Source: Ciona savignyi (taxonomy: Eukaryota; Chordata; Ascidiacea; Phlebobranchia; Cionidae). From it: a DNA stretch of 64,000 nt. The notes under the pieces are model-generated. The model made no database searches and was not told the origin of the DNA. It worked only from the letters and a program-made list of their open reading frames with translations. The position numbers and the translations under genes were made by a program. Where the stretch lies: the NCBI GenBank assembly GCA_000149265.1, contig CH003407.1:1192362-1256361 (forward strand), given 5' to 3'. The number at the start of each line of letters is the position of its first letter. Position 1 is the first letter of the stretch. Below, piece by piece: positions 12,320 through 23,802 of the stretch.

Positions 12320-15300
12320 ATGATGATTCTTAAAGGTAAGATTTTTGTCATTTGTTTTTTATTGTCATATAACCGAAGCAACAAAGAAAAGAAAAATACT
12401 TTTGTAAATTCCTAATAGTTGTCATACCGTAGGAACTTTTTTTGGTTGGTTAACTGTACATCTACAACATGTTATTTAGGTTTTATTTGTTAAAAAAATA
12501 TGCTGGGCAAACTTAATTAAGTAATACAGCTTAATATTTTAACTAAGAAGCTTGGACTTTACTCATCCATCTATACAGGACTTGTAGCGCTGATGCTGAT
12601 ACATACCGCCCGACCCCACGGTCGAATGATGGAACCACCGAATAGGTCTTCTCTTTGGAGATTCTGGGACACCGATCCGGCTATCGCCCCATACAAATCC
12701 ATCATTGAACCAAACTATGGGGATAACGAACTTTTTTGCGGAGGATTTCAAGTAAATAATATATACCACATCGTATTAAAGCGTGCTCAAAGTCGAAATA
12801 TGTAGGTGGACAAAAATTGTCTTTTGTGGTTGCTATAATGCGAGTGTGAGAAAGCATATGCCGTTACTAGATTGATTGTGGTGCTAAATAAAGATCAATA
12901 TGCTCACACTTACTGGTCCAACTTTTTGCTTTGGGTAGTTTAGTACAAGATAGGATATTCATGTTTATCCAAGTGAATGGGAAAACGAGGGGGTTAACAC
13001 ACGGGAAATCGTCGGGTAACCTCGCGCCCACTGTCGGGTTACCGGGGCTCTTGCAGTGTGTTCTGCATATTTCACACTTTCCTTTTTTTAGAAGAACCTA
13101 ATAATCCGCTGTCAGATGATTCGACAAATACATCACACGATTTAGATTACATAAAAGAGCGGTATGCCGCCGAAGCTTACTGCAGATATTGCAGTTTGTT
13201 GTATATGATTAAGACTTCAATATCATCTACAAATTGTGGATTTCTTTTGTATATAAACTTCTCTGTCATTTGGTGGGACTACTTTTTAATTTTTTTCTAT
13301 TATTTGCTGTGATTGCATTTGGCGTGTTAACACGTAAATCCACACAGCACCAAGTAAACCTCGATGGGAAATGTGGAATATGCGGCGATGCGTATGACAA
13401 AGAGCGGGAAAATGAGGCGGGCGGCAAATACGGGAAGGGAATTATTGTGAGGCAGTACCAGCCAGGTAAGCGTTTTCCTGTTTAATTGAAAGTAGCCAAG
13501 TCTCATAGTTAATTGAAAGTAGGTAAGACCGTTGACAGTTGCTCGAAAAGTTTAATTATCATAATATGCGCTTGTTATTCGCCTGTGCTCTGTCTGATGG
13601 CGAATAGTGATTTTCGTTCAAAACTGAAATTTGGAGACTACAAATTGACACGAGTAAAACGTGTGACTTGACACGAGTAGAACGTTAACATTTTTGTTTC
13701 ATTTAAATTTTAACTCCGATAATCCCAAGGGTGATAGTAAAAAAGACTATCATATACGATAAGATAAAGCACAACTTGGGGATAAGATAAAGCACAACCG
13801 AATGTAAATTACAGGTTCTGTGTTCGAAGCTAAGGTTGACCTGACGGCCCATCATTTAGGATTCTTCGAGTTCAGATTGTGCAAATGGGATAATCCAACC
13901 AAACCAGTTACCCAGGAGTGCTTGGACAAGTGGGTAAACGTCTAACGATTTTTTTAATGTGCTAGGGTTCAACCCGCTGATGAGACCGTCACCAAGACCG
14001 TTTTTATAATATGGAATTTTTATATGGAATTGATATATGTATCGTACGTCGTACTATGTATTAAAATATTGTTTATGCGTATGTATATACGGATTTATGG
14101 CCTACTGTGTAAACGTATATCAGCATCCAGCCGTCGCCTATGGTATGTTGACGATTTTAAATGATTTAAAGAGTATATGTTACTATATTGTTTTAATTTT
14201 AACAGCTAAATACAGAAGAACATTTTTGTCGATATTTTACTCATAGATACAAGTTCTAATCTATACTAATACTTAACCCTTGTAACAAAACCGCCTATTG
14301 ATCTCTTGCCTAGTGCAGTTGTTAGGATTCAATACTTTTACTCGGGCAGCTCTTATTCGATAATTTAAATATATACGTGTTTTAAATACTGCCGTATTTT
14401 TTCCTGTATTTTTTGGTCCTTTTTATGTTTTTTTTGTCGTGGAAGCAAACAAACTTAACCAAAATAATTGCATCTTAGAAATCTGCTACAACTAGAAGAT
14501 GGGGGCACTCAGTACTTTCCCGAGAAACCAGGATCCACAGTGACGACTTACACCATTAGGTTGAAACTACCACCAGACTTGACGTGTTCACAGTGTGTTA
14601 TACAGTGGAGGTACCACGCGGGTAAGTATTGCTAATGGGGTGAAACATAAAAATGTATTCGCTGAAAAAGAACTAACTGAACTAACTGTTTGTTGGGCTC
14701 TTAAGCAAGATACTTATTGGAAGTTGCTTGCAATCGGGAAGGTCTGTTCAGGCCGTTGGTCTAACGGTTAAGTCCGTCACCTTTCAATCGAAAGGTTGCA
14801 GGTGCGAAACTGGTCGCTAGTTGGTTGTGTCATTGGAAAAGGCACTTTACGGACATTGCCTGAACCCAGCGGATTAATGGGTTCTACCAAATTAAGGGAA
14901 CGTGTCTATCATAAACAACACACTGCAATAGCTCCGGTAACCCGACGATGGGCGCGAGGTGATATGACGATTGCCCGTGTGTTAACCCCCCTGATTTTCC
15001 TGATGTTCATGGGAATAAAGATGAATATTCTATCCTATCCTCCTTACCTAAGGTAAAGGGCTAAACATCATCTACAGCAATTACCCGTGTTATAACACCT
15101 TCATTGTCTCACACATAGCGATAACCAAAAGTATCATATTTGAAATTAAGCCAAACTTCTCTCCAGGCAACTCTTGGGGATACGATGATGATGGGAACTA
15201 CTGCACGGGATGTGGACCGCAGGAGGAGTTCTACGGCTGTGCAGATGTGGCTGTCGGAACTGGCCCAACTCTACCCCCTCCATCCTGGGTATTTCCATTA

Positions 15301-17054
15301 AAGCAGGGTTCTAGACACCGGAGCTAATGCAGTGTGTTAAATACGATTGCAAAATAGCAAAGTTTAAGTTAGGCCCATTACTTCATATAAGGTTCAGGTA
15401 TTTCCTGTTTATATACTTGTCAAGAACACACCTAACTAGATATTTTCCACCCCAACACTTTTGTCCGTATTTTAATCTTTTTTTGTATTGTTTATTCATC
15501 CGTTGCGTTGTACTTTTAGTCACGCGATAGCAGTAGAAATCCGGTTATAAGCAATTGACTGAAACATTATATTTACCAATACAAAACCATGGGGCAAACC
15601 GCATTTTCTGGCAGGTACCAATAACAAGCACAGCAACAGAAACAACGACTTCTTTGATCAGCAGACTTACAACAACAACCAAAGCAGCTACAATTACAGA
15701 AGCAGCGACAACAACAATCAAACCAACAAGTAGTACAGCGTCATCAACATCGTCAACTGAAGCTTCCGATCAACCAGTTTGCCACGTCAGTGCACATTTT
15801 ATAGTGTAATATTTTAGTGGTTTAATGAGTTGCGATTTACAAAGATTCACTTGCTTCTATTTAAAATATTTTGGTTACTGAAATTGCCTTGAGTTTTGGT
15901 AAAGTCTTGGGCAAAATTAAATCCAGTCAATTAGTATCTGTGAAATAGCATTATGTCTCCAGTACGTTCTGTTTGACTCACCTTAAAATAGTTTATTTTA
16001 TCTAAAACGATACATGAATGATTTAGTTTCATAGTATTACAGCTTTAACAACTAACTAGGATGGGATATTCATCTTTATCCCCGTGAATGGAAAAACCAA
16101 GGGGGTTAACACACGGGCAATCGTCAGATCATCCCGTCGTCGGGTTACCGGAGCTATAGCAGTGTGTTGTATATGATATACACGTTCCTTCAATTTGGTA
16201 GAACCCATTTATCCGCTGAGTTCAGGCAATGTCCGTAAAGTGCCTTGCCCAAGGACACAACCGACTAGCTAGCGCCCAGTTTTGCACCTGCAACCTTTCG
16301 AATGAAAGGCGACGCACTTAACCGTTAGACCAACGGGCCGGACCAAACTGTGTAACGTGATAGTCTCATGAACGACCCTATTTAAATTGCATGACGTTTT
16401 CGGCTGGTATACCTTATATGGCATTCCATATTCTGGATAGAGCAGTTTTTAACGAAACGGTTGTTAAATTAAAAGTACCCTCTGGTTTAGTTAATTATGT
16501 CCTCAGCCATTTCACTTACCAACGTAGTGGTTTGTTAGATTGAACTAAAATTACATAGATGTTTCATTGATATACCACACCTAATGGAACAGCTACACTA
16601 CCCACGACGAAAGCCATGAGGTAGCCTAACGATTGGGCATAAAACTTATAATAAAAATGACTCAAGTATCATACTTTAAACGGCTTTATGTTTATTAAAA
16701 AAAATATATATATACACCTTTTGTTTCCAACCCCACCAGGAAAGTGGAACTTTCATTTGGACTTGCACCAAGTTCTACCAATGCTCGGCAAGTGGTGGCA
16801 CACCCACCATGTATGAATGCCCGCCTGGAACCTACTTTGACATCGCCAGATCCGTTTGTGACCACGGATATAACGTGCCCCCTCCGTGTGGGGTAGGTTT
16901 TGGCGTAAAAACATTAAATACGTTGAAATTCATGGATTATATCACTTCATACATAAAAAAAACGATCTTATTGCTGCGCCCATCATGGGCTGGATACTTG
17001 TTTTAAATAGCCATTTTTTAATAAAAAAAAATTTGTTTGCAGACAAAGACTTAA
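12320..17054 (+). CDS. Secreted AA15 lytic polysaccharide monooxygenase with CBM14 domain, copy 1 (complete)
   Basis: This is a copper enzyme that oxidatively cleaves chitin and/or cellulose outside the cell. Exons: 12320-12335, 12579-12751, 13348-13465, 13815-13929, 14479-14621, 15167-15288, 15615-15785, 16740-16892, 17043-17054. They total 1023 nt, or 340 aa, with all phases consistent. Residues 1-18 are a signal peptide (MMILKGLVALMLIHTARP), followed by the catalytic His19 in HGRMMEPPNR. AA15 motifs follow: YGDNELFCGGF, GKCGICGDAYD, the second histidine-brace region TAHHLGFFEFRLC (His116), and FYGCADVAV at 210-218. Residues 230-283 are a Thr/Ser-rich linker likely to be O-glycosylated. The CBM14 domain has Cys 285, 295, 301, 313, 326 and 336. 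The last exon adds only TKT and a stop. AA15 and CBM14 families are known; the substrate here is inferred. Confidence 0.92.
12949..13071 (-). mobile_element. SINE fragment in LPMO intron 2
   Basis: This is the tail half of the common SINE on the minus strand. It has AGGATATTCATGTTTATCC, GTTAACACACGGG and the GCAGTGTGTT block, and lacks the tRNA-like head. Confidence 0.75.
14739..15054 (+). mobile_element. Full-length tRNA-derived SINE in LPMO intron 5, unit 1 only
   Basis: The body is 14744-15049. The tRNA-like head has box A-like TTGGTCTAACGG and box B-like GGTTGCAGGTGCGAAAC. The family body follows, with a tail of TCCTA repeats. AAGGT flanks it on both sides (14739-14743, 15050-15054). The matching site in unit 2 (near 27383) is empty, so it inserted in unit 1 after the duplication. 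Confidence 0.88.
16050..16347 (-). mobile_element. tRNA-derived SINE in LPMO intron 7 (unit 1)
   Basis: This is a full-length copy on the minus strand, from AGGATGGGATATTCATC to the tRNA-like head near CCGTTAGACCAACGGGCC. The same insertion is at 28787-29077 in unit 2, so it predates the duplication. Confidence 0.88.
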
Positions 17055-17860
17055 ATACGGAAGAAGAGAATAGAAAAAAAGATCATTTCATCGGCATGAA
17101 CTCGTCATTATCATTTGTATATAACTTCCACACTCCATCTTGTGTTTATTTTTTTAATATTCAGATGTCTCTTACTCTTATGGCATAGTTTGTCCAAAAC
17201 TTTTTACTTGTAACAAGAAGGGTTTGAAACCTCGGTCGATCCATATGTGAGTAACATTCGGTTAAAAAATAACAATCCTATTCTTAATCTTAGATACTAA
17301 GCGTTTGTCTTTAGAAAAAAAGTATTGCGCAGTTGAAAAGGGTTCGAGCAGTTTTGTTTAAAGGGAGTTTTTTTTGATTACTTCATTAAATCGGATTTAA
17401 AATAAAAATATTTTATCTCGGACAGTACCATTTAAAAAATATTAAATTCATCGAAAAATTGTGGAATACAATTGTTATTACTGGAAACAAAGAAAATACC
17501 AAAAAAAACGTTTTTGTTCATCACAGTACAATAGCTCATTAAAATGGCAGTAGGGGTCAGGTAAGTTTACGATGTTACAACGGCCCTTGCATTTTACCTT
17601 TAACAGGGATAAACATGAATAGTCTGTGCTACGTCCAAATAAAAAAACGCGATAAAAAAGACAAAGGCCAAGTTTTTAAACAAAACGAAGTTTTGACAAC
17701 TAATTGTGTCACACGCTACACATTAACGAACGACCGTATTTATATTGACTGTCTTTTTCTTTAAGGGGCAAGTATGACTTTCCGTTCCCTCATATTAAAG
17801 TTTCACTTACAACTAAACTTTATTTGATGTAAACACCGTTTTGTCCAATATCTTATAGGG
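17055..17860. other. Downstream of LPMO copy 1: decayed exon-like and SINE fragments
   Basis: This is probable 3' UTR and flanking DNA. A CAG-preceded segment at about 17165-17250 reads in one frame as a short Cys-containing peptide (GIVCPKLFTCNKKG). It recurs after every CBM14 copy but is out of phase with exon 8. A SINE tail fragment lies at about 17555-17625. Confidence 0.45.
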
Positions 17861-18140
17861 GGGCAGCAGTTTATTCTGGTTCTGCACCAAGTTGGTATAA
17901 ACCGGCAGTGTAACACGTTCTATGTATGCCCCGGAAGTAATAAAACAACCACCATGTACGACTGTACATCGGGTACCGCCTATGACACTGTTTTTATTTT
18001 AGTATTTTAACCGGTCTGAGTTTCGATCACCTGGTGGTTTTGTCACTCAATGCCGTATCTGAATACACTGTTCGCAGTTTACACTATCAGATTCGTTTGT
18101 GACCATTATCATTTACCACATCGCCCCAGAGCGGCGTAAG
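17860..18140 (+). pseudogene. Relic CBM14 exon
   Basis: GCACCAAG, then a frame reading NTFYVCPGSNKTTTMYDC and later FVCDH, follows the CBM14 pattern and resembles the functional exon in spacing. About 100 bases (roughly 17995-18100) interrupt it between YDT and IRFVCDH, and it has no continuous frame. Related relics occur at about 30772-31047, 34978-35250 and 36625-36905. Confidence 0.6.
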
Positions 18141-18930
18141 TAATGCTATGGTATAAGCAATAACACGTTACTACTTATACGGGGATTCCTGGTTAAAACG
18201 CGAATTTTTGTCTGCGGATTATAAGCTTTTCGTACACCAGCGGGCTTACATATTGATTTTTATATATTAGTACCAAACAACTTAACGCCGTTCAGACAGG
18301 ATAGGGATAAAATTTTGCGGTATACCGTGTCATAATATAGCGCCTGTTTCATAATAATTTTGTGCATACCATTTATCTGTAACGTCGGATCATAAAATAA
18401 ACTATACCACGTGACTCTTCCCTTCAAGTCTTTTTGGTTTACACAAGAATGTCCGAGGTAAGTAACTCAATAGCGCGTTGGACCTTGTAGTTAACCATCA
18501 ACCTTAATGCACAAAATCCTATCAAGCGAAGGGCAAAAAGTAACACAACCGTCATAGTGAATGGTTTCGATTTATCACATTTCGGCGGTAATGCAATACA
18601 AGTTCCAACTGCTAAAAATACACCTTATTTGACCTTATTTGGTGGAGTTGCGGTAAATCACAGTGGAATGTAACTAAGGTTTATCGCAGACGCAAAAAAA
18701 ACTACATCGTCCTTAATTTTTCACGTTAACTGGGCGTTTTCGACTGGTTAGCATATATGGTACGGCGTGTGATCAACCAAAAGGTAGGTTCTCAAAATCA
18801 GCCGGAAGCTGATATTTGGTTAGTTTACTCGGGAAATATATTGTTTAATCACCCGAAAAGGTAAGAACCGATTCATATATATATATATTAAATTTGTGCC
18901 AGTAAAGTAAAAAAATGTTGTATTCACCCA
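18140..18930. other. Non-coding part of unit 1, shared with unit 2
   Basis: No gene is seen. The sequence matches about 36900-37980 of unit 2, except that unit 2 has a fold-back insert. An inverted copy lies in unit 2 at about 32476-33327. Confidence 0.6.
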
Positions 18931-18954
18931 TATGTGTGTGACCATGTCATTAAC

Positions 18955-19165
18955 TTAGATTTGCTTTGCGCTTTAGTAGTTTCGATCGGCTCATTAAAAC
19001 GGATTAAAACAGCATGTTCAGTGAGGACAATAATGTCATACACAACACACTGCAATAACTCCTATAACCGACAGTTTGCGCGAACTGATCTGATGATCGC
19101 CCGTGTTTTAACCCCCTTGGTTTTCCCATTCACGGTGATAAACATGAATATCTATATCCTAATTT
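18955..19165 (+). mobile_element. SINE-derived segment upstream of Barx copy 1
   Basis: The SINE body and tail (ATACACAACACACTGCAATA through GGATAAACATGAATATCT) match the family. The unit 2 counterpart is about 38280-38545. The open frames here are SINE sequence. Confidence 0.7.
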
Positions 19166-20148
19166 TAAATCTTTCACTTGAGAAATTAATTTAAGCTTAG
19201 TTCAAACAATTGGAATCTAATGACAACGATGTTATGTTTTGATTATATTTATTATTGAAGATGTTTCAATACCGCACCTGCCTTGTATTTATAAAGCTAT
19301 GGATTTGTACCGTCCATTTTACACTTAATTCTGTTGTGTGTTTTGTTCGACATGTTTTGTGTTTCACCATCGCGCGTGCGCTTATGAAATTTTGATAAAA
19401 AATCAAGCTAGTTTCGGTTTTAATCAGCCAACGTCTAATATCATTCGCCGTTGCTGTTTTCAAATCACCAAACATCACAATAGGCATTGTTTTATAGACA
19501 ATATGTGATAGATATCAATGTAAAGGTAAATATTAATTATGACGTTTGAACGGTTTGAATTTAAATTTTAAACACAATTGCGCATTTTCTTATTTAATGA
19601 TGCTGGCTTTTCCGATATAATAAAAAATACGGAAAAAAATAAAACGATAACTAATTAACCAACAACAAGTGATGATTATATGTTAAATTAACCAAAGTAT
19701 ATATTTGTGTTTACATTTACCCAATTATTTTTTGTTTAGTTTTTAAATAAAGTAGCCGAAGTAGTTTAAATAAACTAATTAAATCATAATTATAGATATT
19801 GATTACTGTGGCTAAGTTAAGAATTTAAATATTTGAATGATGGTTGTAAAACCATGATACCCTTATAATAAAATTAAATGTCGACGCTTAAAATGCTATC
19901 CATTCCCTTAAAAAGAAAGTCAAATCCTTTATTGATGCAATCTTCCGTTTTTATATATAAAAGTATACAAAGCCACGACCTTTAGCCCAAATAACCTAGA
20001 AAAATTTAAAGAGTTCGTCCATATTTTAAAATTTCCAGCCAAAACGAAAAGAAAAAGGGGCACCCGCCGGTGGTATAAATACGACGTTAAGGAAATTCAC
20101 GTAAAATTGTTTTCCTCGTACGCAGTAAAAAATATCAAGGTTTTATTT
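19166..20148. promoter_or_regulatory. Conserved block with TATA box, candidate Barx 5' region (unit 1 copy)
   Basis: About 1 kb is well matched to 38556-39542 in unit 2. It includes TATATATAAAAG at 19952-19963 followed by GTATACAAAGCCACGACC. A frame after the TATA box is open in both copies, but it has no ATG and most differences change the amino acid, so coding is unlikely. It may be a distal promoter or 5' UTR of Barx; this is inference. Confidence 0.4.
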
Positions 20149-21789
20149 AGAAGGAATTTATATGACAAAGGAGAGGCAGCATACCACGACAAAGTGTTAC
20201 GAGAAAGGGCGTGGGAAGACGTTTCATTTGTAATGAAAATATCTGGTTAGCGTAAGATAAAGCATAGTCAAGATTACAGTTTTGTTACTGATTTGGACAT
20301 TAGGCTACCTGCCGAGATACATTTTTTTTTACATTTGGACATGCATAAATTAGAAATTACAGGGTGGCCTACCTACCCTACATATACACCATAGACTACA
20401 CTTGTGGTCAGGCCAGGCTACTGATTAGTTATGACTACATTTTCCTCTTAGTCAGTTTTTTATTCACCCAAGAAGATAAAGATTATACTTTATAAGCCCC
20501 TAAATTAGATACCTGGTACTAGTATCATGTTTCACAAAAAATTATATTTGAAAAAAAGGTTTTTAAAAAATTACCCAACAGTCAGACATTCATACAGTTC
20601 AGCTTCACACAAATTTGTTAGTGTTGCGTATCGTAATCAAAACAAATACATACCGGTAGATGAATCAATTTACAATTATGGGTGGGACTTCTTTGATACT
20701 TGTATCGGTTGGACTTAATCTCTTTTTACAGTCGATGAATGCCAAAAAAAGTGGCGATCCTTGCGAGATAAGTATCGCAGGGAAAAGGTGGCACAGACCA
20801 ACAAAACAAAGTCTGGTGCTGGGTGCAGCTTCTCTCCGGTGTGGTCACTTATGGAGAGGATAAGATTTTTGGAACCCTTCATTCAAAATCGAAAGTATAC
20901 ATTATGATTTAAACTGTTCGGAGGATCGATATGGGGTGGGATCAGACATAAGGGTGCGAGATCGAAACCAACCATGCCAGTCGCTTGTGTTCTTGGGTAA
21001 CGCACTTAACAGACAAACATTGCCTGTTTATACTTGGAACTAAACTGTTCAACAAAAACTAAAATCAATGTATTTTACACAACACAGTGCAATGCCTCTG
21101 TTAAGTTACTCCTTTGTTTTCCCACCCATGGGGATAAACATGATTGTCTTATCAATCTCAGATTGCGTTTATACCAGAAGATTACTACTCAACATGGCCT
21201 AATTATGTTATAACCATAAAGTTTTTTTTAGCACTACATCAAATATCAATCTTCCTATGGAAGAGGTTGTTATTGACTGCGATGGAGCATTTCCGCTGGA
21301 CTCCTTCAACCAAATTCAGGTGGGCTCTATATCAACTGACATTTTGCACTAGCCAATACCAAATTTTTGTACCGTATAACCGTACCGGTATATATTCAAA
21401 TACTGAAATTAAATTAAAAATATATTGAAGTTCCAATTTTAATCAAATATGTTATCTGCAGTGTGAAACAGCTACACCACCAACACCAGCTAAAAGGACA
21501 AAAAGACCCGCATCAACAGATGTGGAGAAAGAGTTGTTTAAGATATTAAAAGAGACATCAGGTAAGCTTGGTTAAACAAAAACCTTATGTTCAAATAAAC
21601 GTATTCATACATTTCAATTTTATTATCTCAGATTCAATTTCTACATTACCGGATGGGGATGATGCATTTTTTTCCGCAATAGCAAGTGATGTTAAAATGT
21701 TACCAAAAAAATTAAAATCCTCTGTTAAATTGCAGATCTTAAAAATTGTTGATGATGCCATTCAGTCAACCAGTAACGATTATCAATAA
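20149..21789 (+). pseudogene. Harbinger-associated MADF/BESS-type protein, 5'-truncated
   Basis: This is the DNA-binding partner protein of a PIF/Harbinger transposon. Inferred exons: 20149-20245 (RRNLYDKGEAAYHDKV), 20732-20894 (CQKKWRSLRDKYRREK; SPVWSLMERIRFLEPF), 21232-21319, 21462-21561, 21632-21789. Together these form most of a MADF domain and a C-terminal BESS-like motif (DDAFFSAIASDVKMLPKKLK). Phases agree throughout. The first residues of the MADF domain and the start codon are cut off where the transposon block begins, so no full protein can be made here. The 3' end converges on the transposase gene, the usual two-gene Harbinger layout. Confidence 0.75.
20925..21147 (+). mobile_element. 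SINE fragment inside the MADF gene intron
   Basis: Diverged SINE body blocks (CTTGTGTTCTTGGGTAACGC, CAACACAGTGCAATG, GGGGATAAACATGATTGTCT) lie between MADF exons 2 and 3. Confidence 0.65.
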
Positions 21790-21915
21790 GAAATAAATAT
21801 ACAAAGCAACCATTGAAATGTTTTATTTTTTACCGTTTAAATTTAGTACAGGTTTATGTTCTAAAAAATAACAAAAAAAATAGTGTGGTACAAATCCTAA
21901 CATGTAGGCTTCCAA

Positions 21916-23117
21916 TTAATGCCCTAACACCACTCTATTTTGCCAGGGTACCATTTCAACTTCACTTGAAAAATAATTCGAAAAAGTGTCTCGCACAAAT
22001 GCAGCATGTTGCGAGTGACCACGCCCAAGTTGCACGCATCGATCAAATGCACGAGCGGCTTGTTCGTTGCGCCAAGTACCCTGGTGCAGTTGACCATTGC
22101 GATCCTCATATTCAAATGCGTTGTCCTCACAATATGCTGATTTGCTGCATAAAAAGTTGTGCAAAACTGTGCAGCATTTAACAATGCTGTCGCACCTAGC
22201 AGGTGCTACAGATATTGGGCGTCGAAAAACTCGAAACCTTGAGGACATAATGCCAAATGCATTTTCTATAACCCGACGAGCACGGCTTAATCTATAGTTG
22301 AAAACCCGTTTCAAAGGGTCAAGGTGTCTTCCGGGATAGGGACGCATTAAATTTACTTGTAAAGGGAACGCTTCATCTCCCACAAACACATGGGGTAATG
22401 CCACGTTTGATCCTGGTAGACGGGAATCATCGGGCAAGTTTACCTGCTCCCTTTCATCACATATTTTTTTTTTTTCAAATTCATCACATATTTTTTTCCA
22501 TTGATCCTGTGTGGGAGGCTTGAGGTATACTGGCTGCAGAGCTGTCCATATTGATGCACATACTTCCGGGACTATTTTGGACACCGTGGATTTACTGGTC
22601 CGGTAGGAAAAGGCAATAGTTTGGTAACTGTCACCGGTTACCAGAAATCTGCAAAAGAGAAGATGTAGGACTTTTCATTTTGGCACCAAGCTTGTTTATT
22701 TACCTCAAAGTAATAGCAAGGCGCTCAGCAGGGCATATAGGCTCTCGCATTACTGTAGCCTGTTTTTGAATTAGTGGCGATATATAGTTGACCAGCTGGT
22801 CAAAAGTGTCAGGGTTCATCCTAAAATATATGATGAAAGAACTCTCCCGTCCCAACCGTAGCTCTTTAATGAGGCGATGAAACTCTCCTGGTGATAAGAT
22901 GCAGGCGGTTATTTTTTGTAACACAAGTTGGGACACAATAGTGTTAAAGCAAAGGCCTACGCCTACCCAGCTCTTTTCTTTTTTGTAAAATTGGATGAAC
23001 CCAAACAGTACGATTTTTTCTTTTCTTTTTTTGCTGCCGTGACAGCAAAAGTGCTGCTGCGTGATGTTGAATAATTTTTACATTTGTACTGCGCGATCGT
23101 ATGCTTGTTATCGGCAT
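21916..23117 (-). pseudogene. PIF/Harbinger transposase, internally deleted
   Basis: This is a DDE transposase (DDE_Tnp_4 family). Minus-strand exons: 23117-22967 (RTVWVHPILQKRKELG), 22887-22704 (GEFHRLIKELRL; ERLAITLR), 22648-21916 (FLVTGDSYQ; TVSKIVPEVC; LPHVFVGDEAFPL; SRARRVIENAFGIMSSRFR). Introns and phases fit. In the third exon the chain jumps from DQWKKICDEFEKK to KICDEREQVNLPDD. The stretch usually carrying the IDGKH aspartate and the second catalytic aspartate is missing, while the RVIENAFG glutamate remains. The duplicated ICDE segment at the breakpoint suggests a repeat-mediated deletion. It is inactive as read. Confidence 0.85.
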
Positions 23118-23402
23118 TTTAAATTCAGAAAAAAATGCTTCAAATAAAATTGTTGTGAAAGAAACAAATACCGAACGAAATAGTTTACGCTTGTTGTCAT
23201 GGCGATACGCATCGCTGCGCGTACGTGTAAACAGTACAAGATAATTCGCTTCACCGCGTTTGTCTGCGTCTCGTTTCGCCACGCATCGTGTAAACCAGCC
23301 TTTAGTGACCCCCTTACAAATTTTTGCAGATTCCGTGACCCACGCTTATATTCTATCCTAAATGCAAAATTATAAAGTAAGCACTAAAATATTTTACTTG
23401 CA

Positions 23403-23802
23403 TTTATTAACAAATCAGTGCGATGGTTGACCTTGTAGGTCTGCAGCTAGTTGTGTATCATCACAGTTTGAGTCGGATGACTCGCTGTGGCCCTCTTCAC
23501 TAATCGCCTCCACTCAATTCTGTTCTGAGCGAGTCGAATTGCTTCTCTGTCACCTAATCCGGGAAGTTGCCTGATGTCGTCCCAGTATCTCGTTTTAGGA
23601 CGTCCACGACCTCTAGGACCGTAGACCATGCCGGTCAGGAGCACATTGTCGAGGTGGTGGTCCCTGCGCAGAATGTGTCCTATAAACTTCAGTTTTCTTT
23701 CGTTGATCATGTCCGTCAGACGACGATCACAGTTAATCCTTTGTAGTATCTCTTCGTTCGTTTTTTTTTTCTCCGTCCAGCTAACGCGAAGTTGTGTATC
23801 AT
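23403..23802 (-). mobile_element. LINE 3' fragment (reverse-transcriptase ORF C-terminus)
   Basis: The minus strand encodes VSWTEKKKTNEEILQRI, then INERKLKFIGHILRRDHHLD, GPRGRGRPKTRYWDD and RIEWRRLVKRA. This is the typical C-terminal end of a non-LTR retrotransposon ORF2. It is 5'-truncated near 23802. Confidence 0.8.

Noticed and set aside
13058..13312. 84-codon frame in LPMO intron 2 with an acidic stretch (EEPNNPLSDDSTNTSHDLDY)
   Set aside because: The exon chain joins 12751 to 13348 in phase without it, and the unit 2 counterpart has no equivalent frame.
14760..14815. Genuine tRNA gene in the SINE head
   Set aside because: The acceptor stem is not closed, and the unit continues into the shared SINE body with TCCTA tail. 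All similar heads in the window are SINE copies.
14796..15056. 86-codon frame
   Set aside because: It lies entirely inside the SINE at 14744-15049. Similar frames at 18934 and 38246 are also SINE sequence.
17165..17250. Additional coding exon (GIVCPKLFTCNKKG) of the LPMO gene
   Set aside because: Joining it to the CBM14 exon in phase 0 gives an early stop, and the short ACAAAGACTTAA exon already ends the gene. It is recorded only as an exon-like remnant.
19960..20148. Frame after the TATA-like box, open in both units and running into MADF-like residues in unit 1
   Set aside because: It has no start codon, most differences between copies change the residue, and the unit 2 frame ends soon after the divergence point. 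The fusion to MADF is best read as chance at the insertion boundary.
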